Assembly: GCA_003388555.1 (NCBI GenBank)
Contig: QQVD01000071.1
Span: 1 to 64,000, forward strand
Reading direction: 5' to 3'
Length of the DNA: 64,000 nt
From: Acidobacteriota bacterium
GTDB lineage: Bacteria > Acidobacteriota > Thermoanaerobaculia > Multivoradales > Multivoraceae
Shown: piece after piece, positions 36,746 through 43,982 of the stretch
Layout of the letters: each line of letters starts with the position of its first letter
Numbering within the stretch: the stretch's first letter is position 1
Position numbers and translations under genes: made by a program
The notes under the pieces: model-generated
Databases searched by the model: none
The model's input: the letters and a program-made list of their open reading frames with translations, nothing else
What the model was told of the DNA's origin: nothing

Positions 36746-39514
36746 ATGCCCCCGATCGATTCCGATTCGCCCGAAGAGCCGCGGCAGGGCGGAGCCTCCC
36801 CCGAATCCGACGACTCCGGGTCGGCGGTGGACGCGGACACGGCGAGCTTCGACGACTCCGAAGCCGACGCCTGGGGAGACACGCACGACGCCGACGGTCC
36901 GGTGGACCTCCAGGGGCTCCAGTTCAAGGACCTGCGGACGCTGATCTCCGGGGAGATCGACGCGCTCGAGACGCGCCTGCTGTCGCTGCTGGCGAGGGTC
37001 ACGATGCCGGAGCCCGAGATCGTCGAGGTCCCGGTGCTCGAAGACGCCAGCGACGAGCCCGCCGCCGTACCTTCGCCGACGCCCGCGGCGCCGACCAGCG
37101 CCGCCGTGCGCGAGGCCCTGCGTCGCCTCGACGAGGCGGACTCGCAGAGCGAAGTGTTGTCCCGGCTGCTCGAGGAGAGCGCCGCGATCGCCAGCTCGTG
37201 CGCTCTTCTCCTGTCGCCCCCCGAAGCGTCGGCGAGCACCGACCGGGTGCGGCTGCAGGTCTGGAACGCCGCAGGCATCGCGGTCGACGTCGCCGGACGC
37301 ACGCTGGAGCTGCCCGAGGAGTGTGGCGGAGCGCTGCGCGGCGAGGACACCCTGACCCTCACCGGCGAGGCGAAGCGCCAGATCGCCGAAGCCCTGAGCA
37401 CCGGCGGCGAGGGCAGCGCCTATCTGGTCCCCTTCATCCTCCGCGACACCACCCGCGCCCTCCTCTACTGCTCCGGCGGCGGCCCCGAGGACGGCTCAGA
37501 CGGTCGAGAGGGTCGATTCGACGTCGACGCGGTACAGATCCTCTGCTTCAGCGCCGCTCAGATCCTCGAGACGCTGCCGCTGCGCAACGTGAGGCCAGCC
37601 GCCACCCTGCTGCCCACGGCGGCAGACTCCGGTACGGCCGCGGAGGCGGACGCAGACGCGACCGAGGAGTCCGCTGCCGCCGCGGTGCCCGGGGCGAGCC
37701 TCGGAGACGTGGAGCTCGAGGACGCCGATGCCTTCGTCGCCGACGCCACCTTCGACGAGCCGGCGGCCGGCGGCGATGAGAGCGCAGACCTGCTGCTCGC
37801 CGACGGTGACGACAGTTTCGACACTGACGCCGGTGACGATGCGACCCTCGCCCTGGAGGACGAGGAGACTGCCGGCTCGGCGAGGCAGGAATCGCAGCTC
37901 TACGCCGATCTCGACGACGAGGCGGCACCTGCCGAGGAGGCCCCTGTCGGCGACGTGCCGCGGGCGGCGGGCGGCCAGGTGCCCGAGGACAGCGGAGTCC
38001 CACAGGTCCCGGAGGTCCCGGAGGTCCCGGAGGTCCCGGAGGTCCCGGAGGTCCCGGAGGTCCCGGAAGACACGGAAGTCCCGGAAGACGCGGAAGTCCC
38101 GGAGTCCCCCGCTGCCTCGGAGATGTCGTCGGATTCCGGGGAACCAGTGGAGGAGCCTGCCGAGGACGCCCTGCACGTCCCTCCCCCGGCTGCGTCCGCA
38201 ACGCCCGCGCCGCCGCCCGACGTCCCGGCGACCGGCCGGTCCGCTGGTGCCACCGCATCCGAGACGGAGAGCGGCGACCTGCGGGGCCGCGAGGCGGAGC
38301 TCGCGTCCGCCGAGTCGGGCGACGAACCGTCGGGGGTCGCTGTGGAGCCCGAGTCCAGCGAGCAGGGTGCCGACGAGCGGTCCGCCGCGACCGCGGGCGC
38401 CACCATGACCATCGAGCACGGCCCGGATCGACTCGCGGAGAGCGCCGATGGCCGGCGGGGAGCGGCCTCTGGATCGCGCTCGGACGATCTGATCGAGAGC
38501 GGCACCTTCGTGCTGGAGGAGATCGAGTCTCCCGACGCCTCGGTGCCGCTCGCCGACGACGAGCCGGCCGAGGACTCGAGCCTCGAGCCGTCGGCTGCCG
38601 AGGCGGACCTCGCTGTCGCCAGCGAGCCCGAGTCCGATGCGGCAGAGCCCGCACGGGCCACGCAGGCTGCCCGGGCCTCCGACGGCACCGCTGCCGCGGC
38701 AGAGCAGTCGCCGGGCGGCGCGCCACCTTCACCTCCTGCGACCACCCGCGACCCGTCGAGTCCGCCGAGTGCCGCGGTTTTCGACTCGCTGCGCACCGTC
38801 GCGATCCCCGGGGCCAGCGCTTTCCAGGCTCTACGCCAACCTCCGCCGGCCACTCCTCCGCCGAGCAGCAGCGACGCCGACGAGCACGGGGCACCGCGCG
38901 AGACCACCCCGGTGCGACCCGTCGACTCCAGCGAGAAATCCGCCCGGGCCGCGGCAGAGGGCCCGGCCACGGCGAGCTCGCCGCCCCCCGCCCCGCCGGC
39001 GCCGCCACCCGCTCCCCATTCCGCCGGCCCGGTGGTGGAGAGCGAGCCCACGACCGACATCTCGGGCGACGCAGCACCACCACCGCCGCCACCGGCAGCG
39101 CCGACTCGCGAGGGTCGAGCCGACCGCGCCACCGACCGCTCCGAAGACGCGGGCTCGAGCCAGGTGGAGCCGCCCGAGGACGTCAGCGGGCCGGGCTGGG
39201 CCTTCCAGGCGCAGCGCGCTGCTGCGGCGAGCCAGGGCGGAGCGGCGCAGGGAGCCGACACCGGCGCGGCGCACGACGAGGCGAAGCGGCTGGCCCGCCT
39301 GCTGGTCTCCGAGATCAAGCTGTACAACGAGGACCAGATCGAGCGGGGCCGCCAGGAGGGCAACATCTACCGCTTGCTGCGAGAGGACATCGACCGCTCC
39401 AAGCGTATGTACGAGGAGCGCATCGAGGCCCAGGTGCTGCGCGGCACGGACTACTTCCGTGACGAGCTGCTGCGCAGCCTGGCGCGCGGCGACGCCTCGG
39501 TCCTCGGCTGCTGA
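36746..39514 (+). CDS. Large acidic, proline-rich protein with VPE repeats, unknown
   Basis: A 922-residue protein with two ordered ends and a disordered middle. An acidic head is followed by a helix around LQFKDLRTLISGEIDALETR. A possible GAF-like domain (about 120-285) contains CALLLSPPEAS, VRLQVWNAAGIAVDV and YLVPFILRDTTRALLYCSGG. Residues ~290-830 are Asp/Glu/Ala and then Pro/Ser-rich. They hold a VPE tripeptide tract (about 421-453) and four spaced segments with ordered-looking hydrophobics. The conserved-looking C-terminal helix (about 845-915) contains EIKLYNEDQIERGRQEGNIY. I recognise no function. Such heads and tails suggest a scaffold or sensor that docks through its C-terminal helix. 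ATG 36746 is preferred to TTG 36740 because of AGGAGG spacing. Confidence 0.8.
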   Translation: MPPIDSDSPEEPRQGGASPESDDSGSAVDADTASFDDSEADAWGDTHDADGPVDLQGLQFKDLRTLISGEIDALETRLLSLLARVTMPEPEIVEVPVLEDASDEPAAVPSPTPAAPTSAAVREALRRLDEADSQSEVLSRLLEESAAIASSCALLLSPPEASASTDRVRLQVWNAAGIAVDVAGRTLELPEECGGALRGEDTLTLTGEAKRQIAEALSTGGEGSAYLVPFILRDTTRALLYCSGGGPEDGSDGREGRFDVDAVQILCFSAAQILETLPLRNVRPAATLLPTAADSGTAAEADADATEESAAAAVPGASLGDVELEDADAFVADATFDEPAAGGDESADLLLADGDDSFDTDAGDDATLALEDEETAGSARQESQLYADLDDEAAPAEEAPVGDVPRAAGGQVPEDSGVPQVPEVPEVPEVPEVPEVPEVPEDTEVPEDAEVPESPAASEMSSDSGEPVEEPAEDALHVPPPAASATPAPPPDVPATGRSAGATASETESGDLRGREAELASAESGDEPSGVAVEPESSEQGADERSAATAGATMTIEHGPDRLAESADGRRGAASGSRSDDLIESGTFVLEEIESPDASVPLADDEPAEDSSLEPSAAEADLAVASEPESDAAEPARATQAARASDGTAAAAEQSPGGAPPSPPATTRDPSSPPSAAVFDSLRTVAIPGASAFQALRQPPPATPPPSSSDADEHGAPRETTPVRPVDSSEKSARAAAEGPATASSPPPAPPAPPPAPHSAGPVVESEPTTDISGDAAPPPPPPAAPTREGRADRATDRSEDAGSSQVEPPEDVSGPGWAFQAQRAAAASQGGAAQGADTGAAHDEAKRLARLLVSEIKLYNEDQIERGRQEGNIYRLLREDIDRSKRMYEERIEAQVLRGTDYFRDELLRSLARGDASVLGC
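38006..38104 (+). repeat. 9-bp coding repeat (VPE tract)
   Basis: Eleven consecutive 9-bp units, six of them exactly GTCCCGGAG and the rest variants such as GACACGGAA, encode Val-Pro-Glu with Asp-Thr-Glu and Asp-Ala-Glu variants. Because the unit is a multiple of three, copy-number change keeps the frame. Confidence 0.9.
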
Positions 39515-39693
39515 CGAGGCGCGCGGGAGCGGCGCCGCGCAGTGACCCGACGAGCACGGTTCGCTCGGATCCGGCGGTGCCGGCGATCGCAAAGAACTAC
39601 CGACGAGGAGCGAGCGCCGCCCTGAGGCCACGACCACGCGGCGGGTGCACAGGCGACCCGCGACCCGTCGCTTCGGCTTCGCCCCATGGGGGG

Positions 39694-39699
39694 TATACT
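39694..39699 (+). promoter_or_regulatory. -10 box before the CAT-anticodon tRNA
   Basis: TATACT matches the -10 consensus at five of six positions. Transcription would start near 39706, 20 bases before the tRNA. Only a weak -35 (CTTCGG or TTCGGC near 39671) is visible, so this is a partial assignment. Confidence 0.5.
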
Positions 39700-39725
39700 C
39701 CCGCGCAGCCCTCCGGGCAGCGTCG

Positions 39726-39798
39726 GGGTCCATAGCTCAGCGGTTAGAGCATCCGGCTCATAACCGGTTGGTCCCTGGTTCAAATCCAGGTGGACCCA
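39726..39798 (+). tRNA. tRNA with CAT anticodon (Met elongator or Ile2)
   Basis: A complete cloverleaf. The acceptor GGGTCCA pairs perfectly with TGGACCC. The D-loop contains AGCGGTTA and the anticodon loop is CTCATAA. The variable loop is TTGGTC-like and the T-loop TTCAAAT. CCA is not encoded. The perfectly paired acceptor and lack of a C-rich anticodon stem exclude initiator tRNA. D-loop and variable loop resemble E. coli tRNA-Ile2, whose C34 is converted to lysidine, more than elongator tRNA-Met. Identity is therefore left open. Confidence 0.92.
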
Positions 39799-39915
39799 CT
39801 CTGCTCGCCGTGCTCACTCAGCATCGGAGATGGGCCCGCTCGCCGAGCGTGCGGCCGACCGCTTCGCTCCGGCGTCCGCTCTCCGGGCCCGCACGTCCTG
39901 CCCGCAAGGAGATTC

Positions 39916-40644
39916 ATGGCACGTCATCTCGACACGTTGGTGGAGCTTCAGGATGTTCTCGTGCGGCTCGCCGACGCCCGCGAGAGACATGCCTCCGTGC
40001 CCGAGCCAGTGGCCGAGCTGCAGCGGGAGAGCGCCGAGCTCGAGGCAGGCATCGCCAGACTTCAGGAGGCGATCGAGACCGCCGACCAGGACAAGCGCAG
40101 CGCCGAGGGGAGTGCCGCGGATGCTCGCGACAAGGCTCAGAAGTACGAGGCACAGATCCCTCGGGTGACGACCCAGAAGGAGTACGGGGCCCTGCTGAGC
40201 GAGATCGACGCCGCCAAGCGATCTCAGGAGGCGGCGGACGACGCGGCGCTGGCCGCGATCGAGCTCGCCGACACTTCGCGCGGCGAGCTGGACGCTCTCG
40301 CAGAGAGACACGGGGAGGTTGCCACGGCACTCGCCGAGGGCCTCGCCGAGTGGGAGTTGCAGCGACCCGAGATCGAACAGACCGTCGCGCAGCTCGAGCA
40401 GCGCGCCGAGGAGCTCCGCCAGCAGCTCACGCCTCAGGTCGCCAGTCTCTTCGAGCGGCTCGTCGAGCGGCACGGCGGCGACCCGCTCGCCCGCATCGTC
40501 GAGATCGAGCGTCCCGGAGCCAACATGTGGCGCTGTGCCGCCTGCAACTACAGCGTCCGGCCGCAGGTCGTGGTGCAGGTGCGCGCCGGCAACGACGTCG
40601 TACTCTGCGACACCTGCCAGCGGGTGTTCTACTTCGACGAGTGA
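39916..40644 (+). CDS. Coiled-coil C4 zinc-ribbon protein (CT398-like)
   Basis: A 242-residue protein. Residues ~5-185 are a long antiparallel coiled coil rich in Glu, Ala, Gln and Arg. QIPRVTTQKEYGALLSEIDA marks the conserved hairpin region. The C-terminal ribbon has WRCAACNYSVRPQ and VVLCDTCQRVFYFDE, two CxxC pairs for zinc. Chlamydial CT398 of this family is known to bind sigma-54 and secretion ATPase components; the role here is unknown. AAGGAG precedes ATG 39916. It lies 117 bp after the tRNA and begins a four-gene plus-strand run. Confidence 0.88.
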   Translation: MARHLDTLVELQDVLVRLADARERHASVPEPVAELQRESAELEAGIARLQEAIETADQDKRSAEGSAADARDKAQKYEAQIPRVTTQKEYGALLSEIDAAKRSQEAADDAALAAIELADTSRGELDALAERHGEVATALAEGLAEWELQRPEIEQTVAQLEQRAEELRQQLTPQVASLFERLVERHGGDPLARIVEIERPGANMWRCAACNYSVRPQVVVQVRAGNDVVLCDTCQRVFYFDE

Positions 40645-40735
40645 CCGCGGACAGTGCCTCGGCAGGCCGTTCGTCGCCACGCCTGCCACCGCTGATCCTG
40701 CAGACCGCCGACCACCTGGAGAGTGAAGACGCCCG

Positions 40736-41455
40736 GTGGACTCGATGAGACAGCAGCCGGCCATCACCGTCGCCGCCTCTCTGCGGGCGATCCGTGAGCG
40801 CATCGCGGCTGCCTGCGTGCGCAGCGCCAGAGAGTACGCCAACGTCGTGCTGATCGGCGCCAGCAAGCGGCAACCGCTCGAGACGCTCGCGGCGGCCCAC
40901 CGAGCCGGCCTGTGCGTCTTCGGCGAGAACCACGTCCAGGAGGCGGAGGAGAAGAGCAGCCGGCTGCCGACGTCGATCGACTGGCACCTGATCGGCCCGT
41001 TGCAGTCGAACAAGGCGAGGCGCGCCGTCGCGCTCTTCGCGGCCGTGCACTCGGTCGACCGGCTGAAGATAGCCCGCAAGCTGGACCGCGAGGCGGATCG
41101 AGCCGGCAGGAGGCTGGACGTCTTCGTGCAGTTCAACCTCGGTGACGAGGAGAGCAAGAGCGGCTTCGCTCCCCACGAGATCGACGCCTGCCTCGAGATC
41201 CTCGGCTATCAGGCGCTGCGGGTGCGTGGCCTGATGACCATCCCCCCGCCGACTCCGACGCCCGAGGGAGCCCGGCCCTGGCTGCGCCAGCTGCGCGAGC
41301 TGCGCGACCGGGTGGCGCAGCGCAGCGAGGATGGTGGTCTCGAGTTCGGTGGTGCACTGTCGATGGGCATGAGCTCCGACTTCGAGATCGCGATCGAGGA
41401 GGGTGCGACGCACGTGCGCGTCGGCAGCGCCCTGTTCGGCGAGCGCCCGGAATGA
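40736..41455 (+). CDS. YggS-type PLP homeostasis protein
   Basis: A 239-residue single-domain TIM-barrel PLP carrier (PLPBP/YggS) that buffers pyridoxal phosphate and affects amino-acid homeostasis. It shows the PLP lysine in IGASKRQPLETLAAAH, then FGENHVQEAEEK, WHLIGPLQSNKARR, RGLMTIPPPT and SMGMSSDFEIAIEEGATHVR. Start could be the GTG at 40736 or the ATG three codons on at 40745; neither has a strong ribosome site. It is 91 bp after the zinc-ribbon gene. Confidence 0.94.
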   Translation: MDSMRQQPAITVAASLRAIRERIAAACVRSAREYANVVLIGASKRQPLETLAAAHRAGLCVFGENHVQEAEEKSSRLPTSIDWHLIGPLQSNKARRAVALFAAVHSVDRLKIARKLDREADRAGRRLDVFVQFNLGDEESKSGFAPHEIDACLEILGYQALRVRGLMTIPPPTPTPEGARPWLRQLRELRDRVAQRSEDGGLEFGGALSMGMSSDFEIAIEEGATHVRVGSALFGERPE

Positions 41456-41532
41456 TCGCCGAGCCGCGCTGAAGGCTGCTGCTCCCGTCCGCTGCGCCCG
41501 GGTCCCGTCAGGCCGTGCGGACGGGTTCCAAG

Positions 41533-41541
41533 TGGTAGGAT
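41533..41541 (+). promoter_or_regulatory. Possible extended -10 before the acyl-CoA ligase
   Basis: TGGTAGGAT matches an extended -10 (TGn plus TAGGAT) in the 183-bp gap before the acyl-CoA ligase gene. No -35 is seen at the expected distance, which extended -10 promoters can tolerate. The leader would be about 90 bases. Confidence 0.3.
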
Positions 41542-41638
41542 TTCGGGTTCGGGCCCTCGCTGGGCGGCCGCTCGGCGGCCCCCCCTCTCCGCCGCCGCGG
41601 CCCCCCCCTTGGACCCTTCCCTCCGGAGCTCTCCTCCT

Positions 41639-43414
41639 ATGCCCATCCGTACGCTGGCGGACCTCGTGTTCGTCATCCGCGACCGCTCCGCGGGCCGGCA
41701 CGACCTGCTCTCGGTGAAGCGCCGCGGACGGCTCGAGGAGGTCTCCACCAGCTCGTTCCTCAGCGACGTGCAGGCGCTGGCCCTGGCGCTGCAGGGCCGC
41801 GGCGCAAACAAGGGCGATCGGGTCGTCATCTTCTCGGAGAACCGGCCTGAGTGGCACGTCGTCGACTTCGCCTGTCAACTCCTCGGGCTGGTCAGCGTGC
41901 CGATCTATCCCACCGTCGCCTCCGACCAGGTGGCGTTCATCCTCAAGAACTGCGGTCCGCGGTGGGCCTTCGTCTCCTCTGCCGAGAAGGCGGCGCAGAT
42001 CGCCGAGATCCGTCCCTCGCTCACCCGCGAGCTCGGGCTGGTCTCCTTCGACGGCGGCGGCGAGGCGACCTCGCTCACCGAGGTCCTCGCCGAGGGGGCT
42101 CCACTGCTGCCCGGGGAGCCCCTCGACCGCATGCGCAACCGGGTCGAGCCCTCCGATCTCGCCAGCCTGATCTACACCTCGGGGACCACCGGCGACCCCA
42201 AGGGAGTGATGCTGACCCACCACAACGTGGTCAGCAACGTGCTGGCCTGCCAGGACCTGTTCGAGCTCGGCCCCGACGACCTGGCGCTGTCGTTCCTGCC
42301 GCTGTCGCACATCTTCGAGCGCATGGTCGACTACCTCTTCTTCCTCAAAGGGGTGGCGATCCACTACGCGCCGTCGATCGAGCGCGTGCCGCCGCTGATG
42401 CTGGAGATACGGCCGACCGTGATGACCTCGGTGCCGCGCCTGTACGAGCGTGCGTTCCTCAAGGTCAACGCCAACGTCAAGAAGGAGTCGCCGACGAAGC
42501 AGAAGCTCTTCGAGTGGGCGATCGGCGTCGGCACACGCTACGCCGCGGCCTCGACGGATCGTTTCGTCGGCCCCCTGCTGGGACTGCAGCGGGCCATCGC
42601 GCACCGACTCGTCTTCCGCAAGATCCACCAGCGCTTCGGTGGCCGCCTGCGCTTCGCGATCTCCGGTGGCGCGCCGCTCGGCGACGAGGTGGCCCAGTTC
42701 TTCGACGCCGTCGGCCTGCAGCTGTACCAGGGCTACGGGCCCACCGAGACCTCGCCGGTGTTGACCGTCAACTCGCCCGGCGCCAAGCGGCGCGGCGCCG
42801 TGGGGCGGGCGGTGCCGGGGGTCGAGCTACGCATCGCCGAGGACGGTGAGATCCTGGCCCGCGGCGCCGGAGTGATGGCGGGTTACTGGGAGAACGAGGA
42901 GGCCACGCGTGAGACCATCGACCCCGATGGCTGGCTTCACACCGGCGACATCGGCCGCCTCGACGACGACGGTTTCCTCTTCATCACCGACCGCAAGAAG
43001 GACCTGCTGATCACCAGCGGCGGCAAGAACGTCGCACCGGCGCCGATCGAGCAGCACCTGGTGGCGCAGTGGGTGATCTCCCAGGCGGTCGTCTTCGGCG
43101 ATCGCTACCCCTTCCTCACCGCCCTGATCGTGCCGCAGTTCGAGGAGCTGCCGGCGGAGATACACGAGCTCGACCGCGAGCGCGCGATCGAGCACCCGAC
43201 GCTGCTCGAGATCGTCGGCCAGGCGGTCAGCACGGTCAACGAGCGGCTCTCCGACCACGAGAGGATCCGCAAGTGGCGCCTGCTGGCGCACGAGCTGACG
43301 ATCGAGAAGGGCGAGATCACCCCGACCCTGAAGGTGCGTCGGCGCCAGGTGCGCGACCGCTACGCCGAGGTGATCGATTCGATGTACCTGAAGACGCAGA
43401 AGGTGGGCTCGTGA
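41639..43414 (+). CDS. Long-chain fatty-acid-CoA ligase
   Basis: A 591-residue AMP-forming ligase activating long-chain fatty acids, of the FadD15/long-chain acyl-CoA synthetase type. Motifs are LIYTSGTTGDPKGVMLTHHN, SFLPLSHIFERMVDYLFFLK, YQGYGPTETSPVLTVN and HTGDIGRLDDDGFLFITDRK. Near the C-terminus ITSGGKNVAPAPIEQHLV follows, with the catalytic lysine region around ITPTLKVRRRQVRDRY. ATG 41639 begins MPIRTLADLVFV, in line with family N-termini. Its stop overlaps the FKBP start (GTGA). Confidence 0.95.
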   Translation: MPIRTLADLVFVIRDRSAGRHDLLSVKRRGRLEEVSTSSFLSDVQALALALQGRGANKGDRVVIFSENRPEWHVVDFACQLLGLVSVPIYPTVASDQVAFILKNCGPRWAFVSSAEKAAQIAEIRPSLTRELGLVSFDGGGEATSLTEVLAEGAPLLPGEPLDRMRNRVEPSDLASLIYTSGTTGDPKGVMLTHHNVVSNVLACQDLFELGPDDLALSFLPLSHIFERMVDYLFFLKGVAIHYAPSIERVPPLMLEIRPTVMTSVPRLYERAFLKVNANVKKESPTKQKLFEWAIGVGTRYAAASTDRFVGPLLGLQRAIAHRLVFRKIHQRFGGRLRFAISGGAPLGDEVAQFFDAVGLQLYQGYGPTETSPVLTVNSPGAKRRGAVGRAVPGVELRIAEDGEILARGAGVMAGYWENEEATRETIDPDGWLHTGDIGRLDDDGFLFITDRKKDLLITSGGKNVAPAPIEQHLVAQWVISQAVVFGDRYPFLTALIVPQFEELPAEIHELDRERAIEHPTLLEIVGQAVSTVNERLSDHERIRKWRLLAHELTIEKGEITPTLKVRRRQVRDRYAEVIDSMYLKTQKVGS

Positions 43415-43932
43415 AGAGGCAGGGACGCCGTTCGGTGGCTGGGCGCTCGATGGGCGGGGCATGCCGTGCGCCACGGAGGTCGGCGCTCGTCGGCGGCCTG
43501 CTCGCAGTCGTCCTCGGCACGGCGATCAGCACGGCGGCCGCCCAGGAGGGCGGCGACGGAGCAGCCTCCGGGAAGGCGGCCGAGGATGCCGTCTGGCAGG
43601 AGCTCAAGCGAGGTCTGCAATACCTCGACGTGCGCGTCGGCGAGGGTGACGAGGCACGCCGAGGAGACGACGTCACCATGCACTACACCGGGTGGCTTCC
43701 CGACGGCACGGAGTTCGACAGCTCGCGCAGTCAGAACCGCACGCTCGTCTTCCGCCTCGGAGAAGGGCAGGTGATCCGGGGCTGGGATCTCGGGGTCCCC
43801 GGCATGCGGGTCGGCGGTGTACGACGACTGCGCATCCCCGCCAAGCTCGCCTATGGCAGGCGCGGGGTGCCAGGGCGGATCCCGCCGGATACCGATCTCG
43901 AGTTCGAGATCGAGCTCCTCGCCGTGCGCTAG
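43411..43932 (+). CDS. Exported FKBP-type peptidyl-prolyl isomerase
   Basis: A 173-residue protein with an Arg-rich, twin-Arg-containing N-terminus and a hydrophobic segment (SALVGGLLAVVLGTAIS, about residues 25-41) ending at AAAQ, so export is likely. The FKBP domain (about 75-173) has DDVTMHYTGWLPDGTEFDSS, GQVIRGWDLGVPGMRVGGV, RRLRIPAKLAYG and PDTDLEFEIELL. It would catalyse proline isomerisation of envelope proteins. GTG 43411 overlaps the ligase stop. The TAG stop (43930-43932) lies within a CTAG that borders a dispersed repeat. Confidence 0.92.
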   Translation: MKRQGRRSVAGRSMGGACRAPRRSALVGGLLAVVLGTAISTAAAQEGGDGAASGKAAEDAVWQELKRGLQYLDVRVGEGDEARRGDDVTMHYTGWLPDGTEFDSSRSQNRTLVFRLGEGQVIRGWDLGVPGMRVGGVRRLRIPAKLAYGRRGVPGRIPPDTDLEFEIELLAVR

Positions 43933-43944
43933 CCCAGAGCCCCG

Positions 43945-43982
43945 GCGCGAGGCTCCACAGGACTTCTTCGGCAACCCCCTAG
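43945..43982 (-). repeat. Dispersed repeat copy (solo element end)
   Basis: Read on the minus strand this copy starts CTAGGGGGTTGCCGAAGAAG and continues through TCCTGTGGAGCCTCGCGC. It is identical except for one base to the left end of the element at 48811. The CTAG at 43979-43982 supplies the pepF stop codon, and another CTAG lies at 43929-43932. No matching right end is seen nearby. Confidence 0.8.

Noticed and set aside
37900-38200. Collagen-like Gly-Pro-Pro repeats and GTS or RDL repeats on the minus strand
   Set aside because: They are antisense readings of the 9-bp VPE repeat in the plus-strand gene, which has a promoter, ribosome site and sensible ends.
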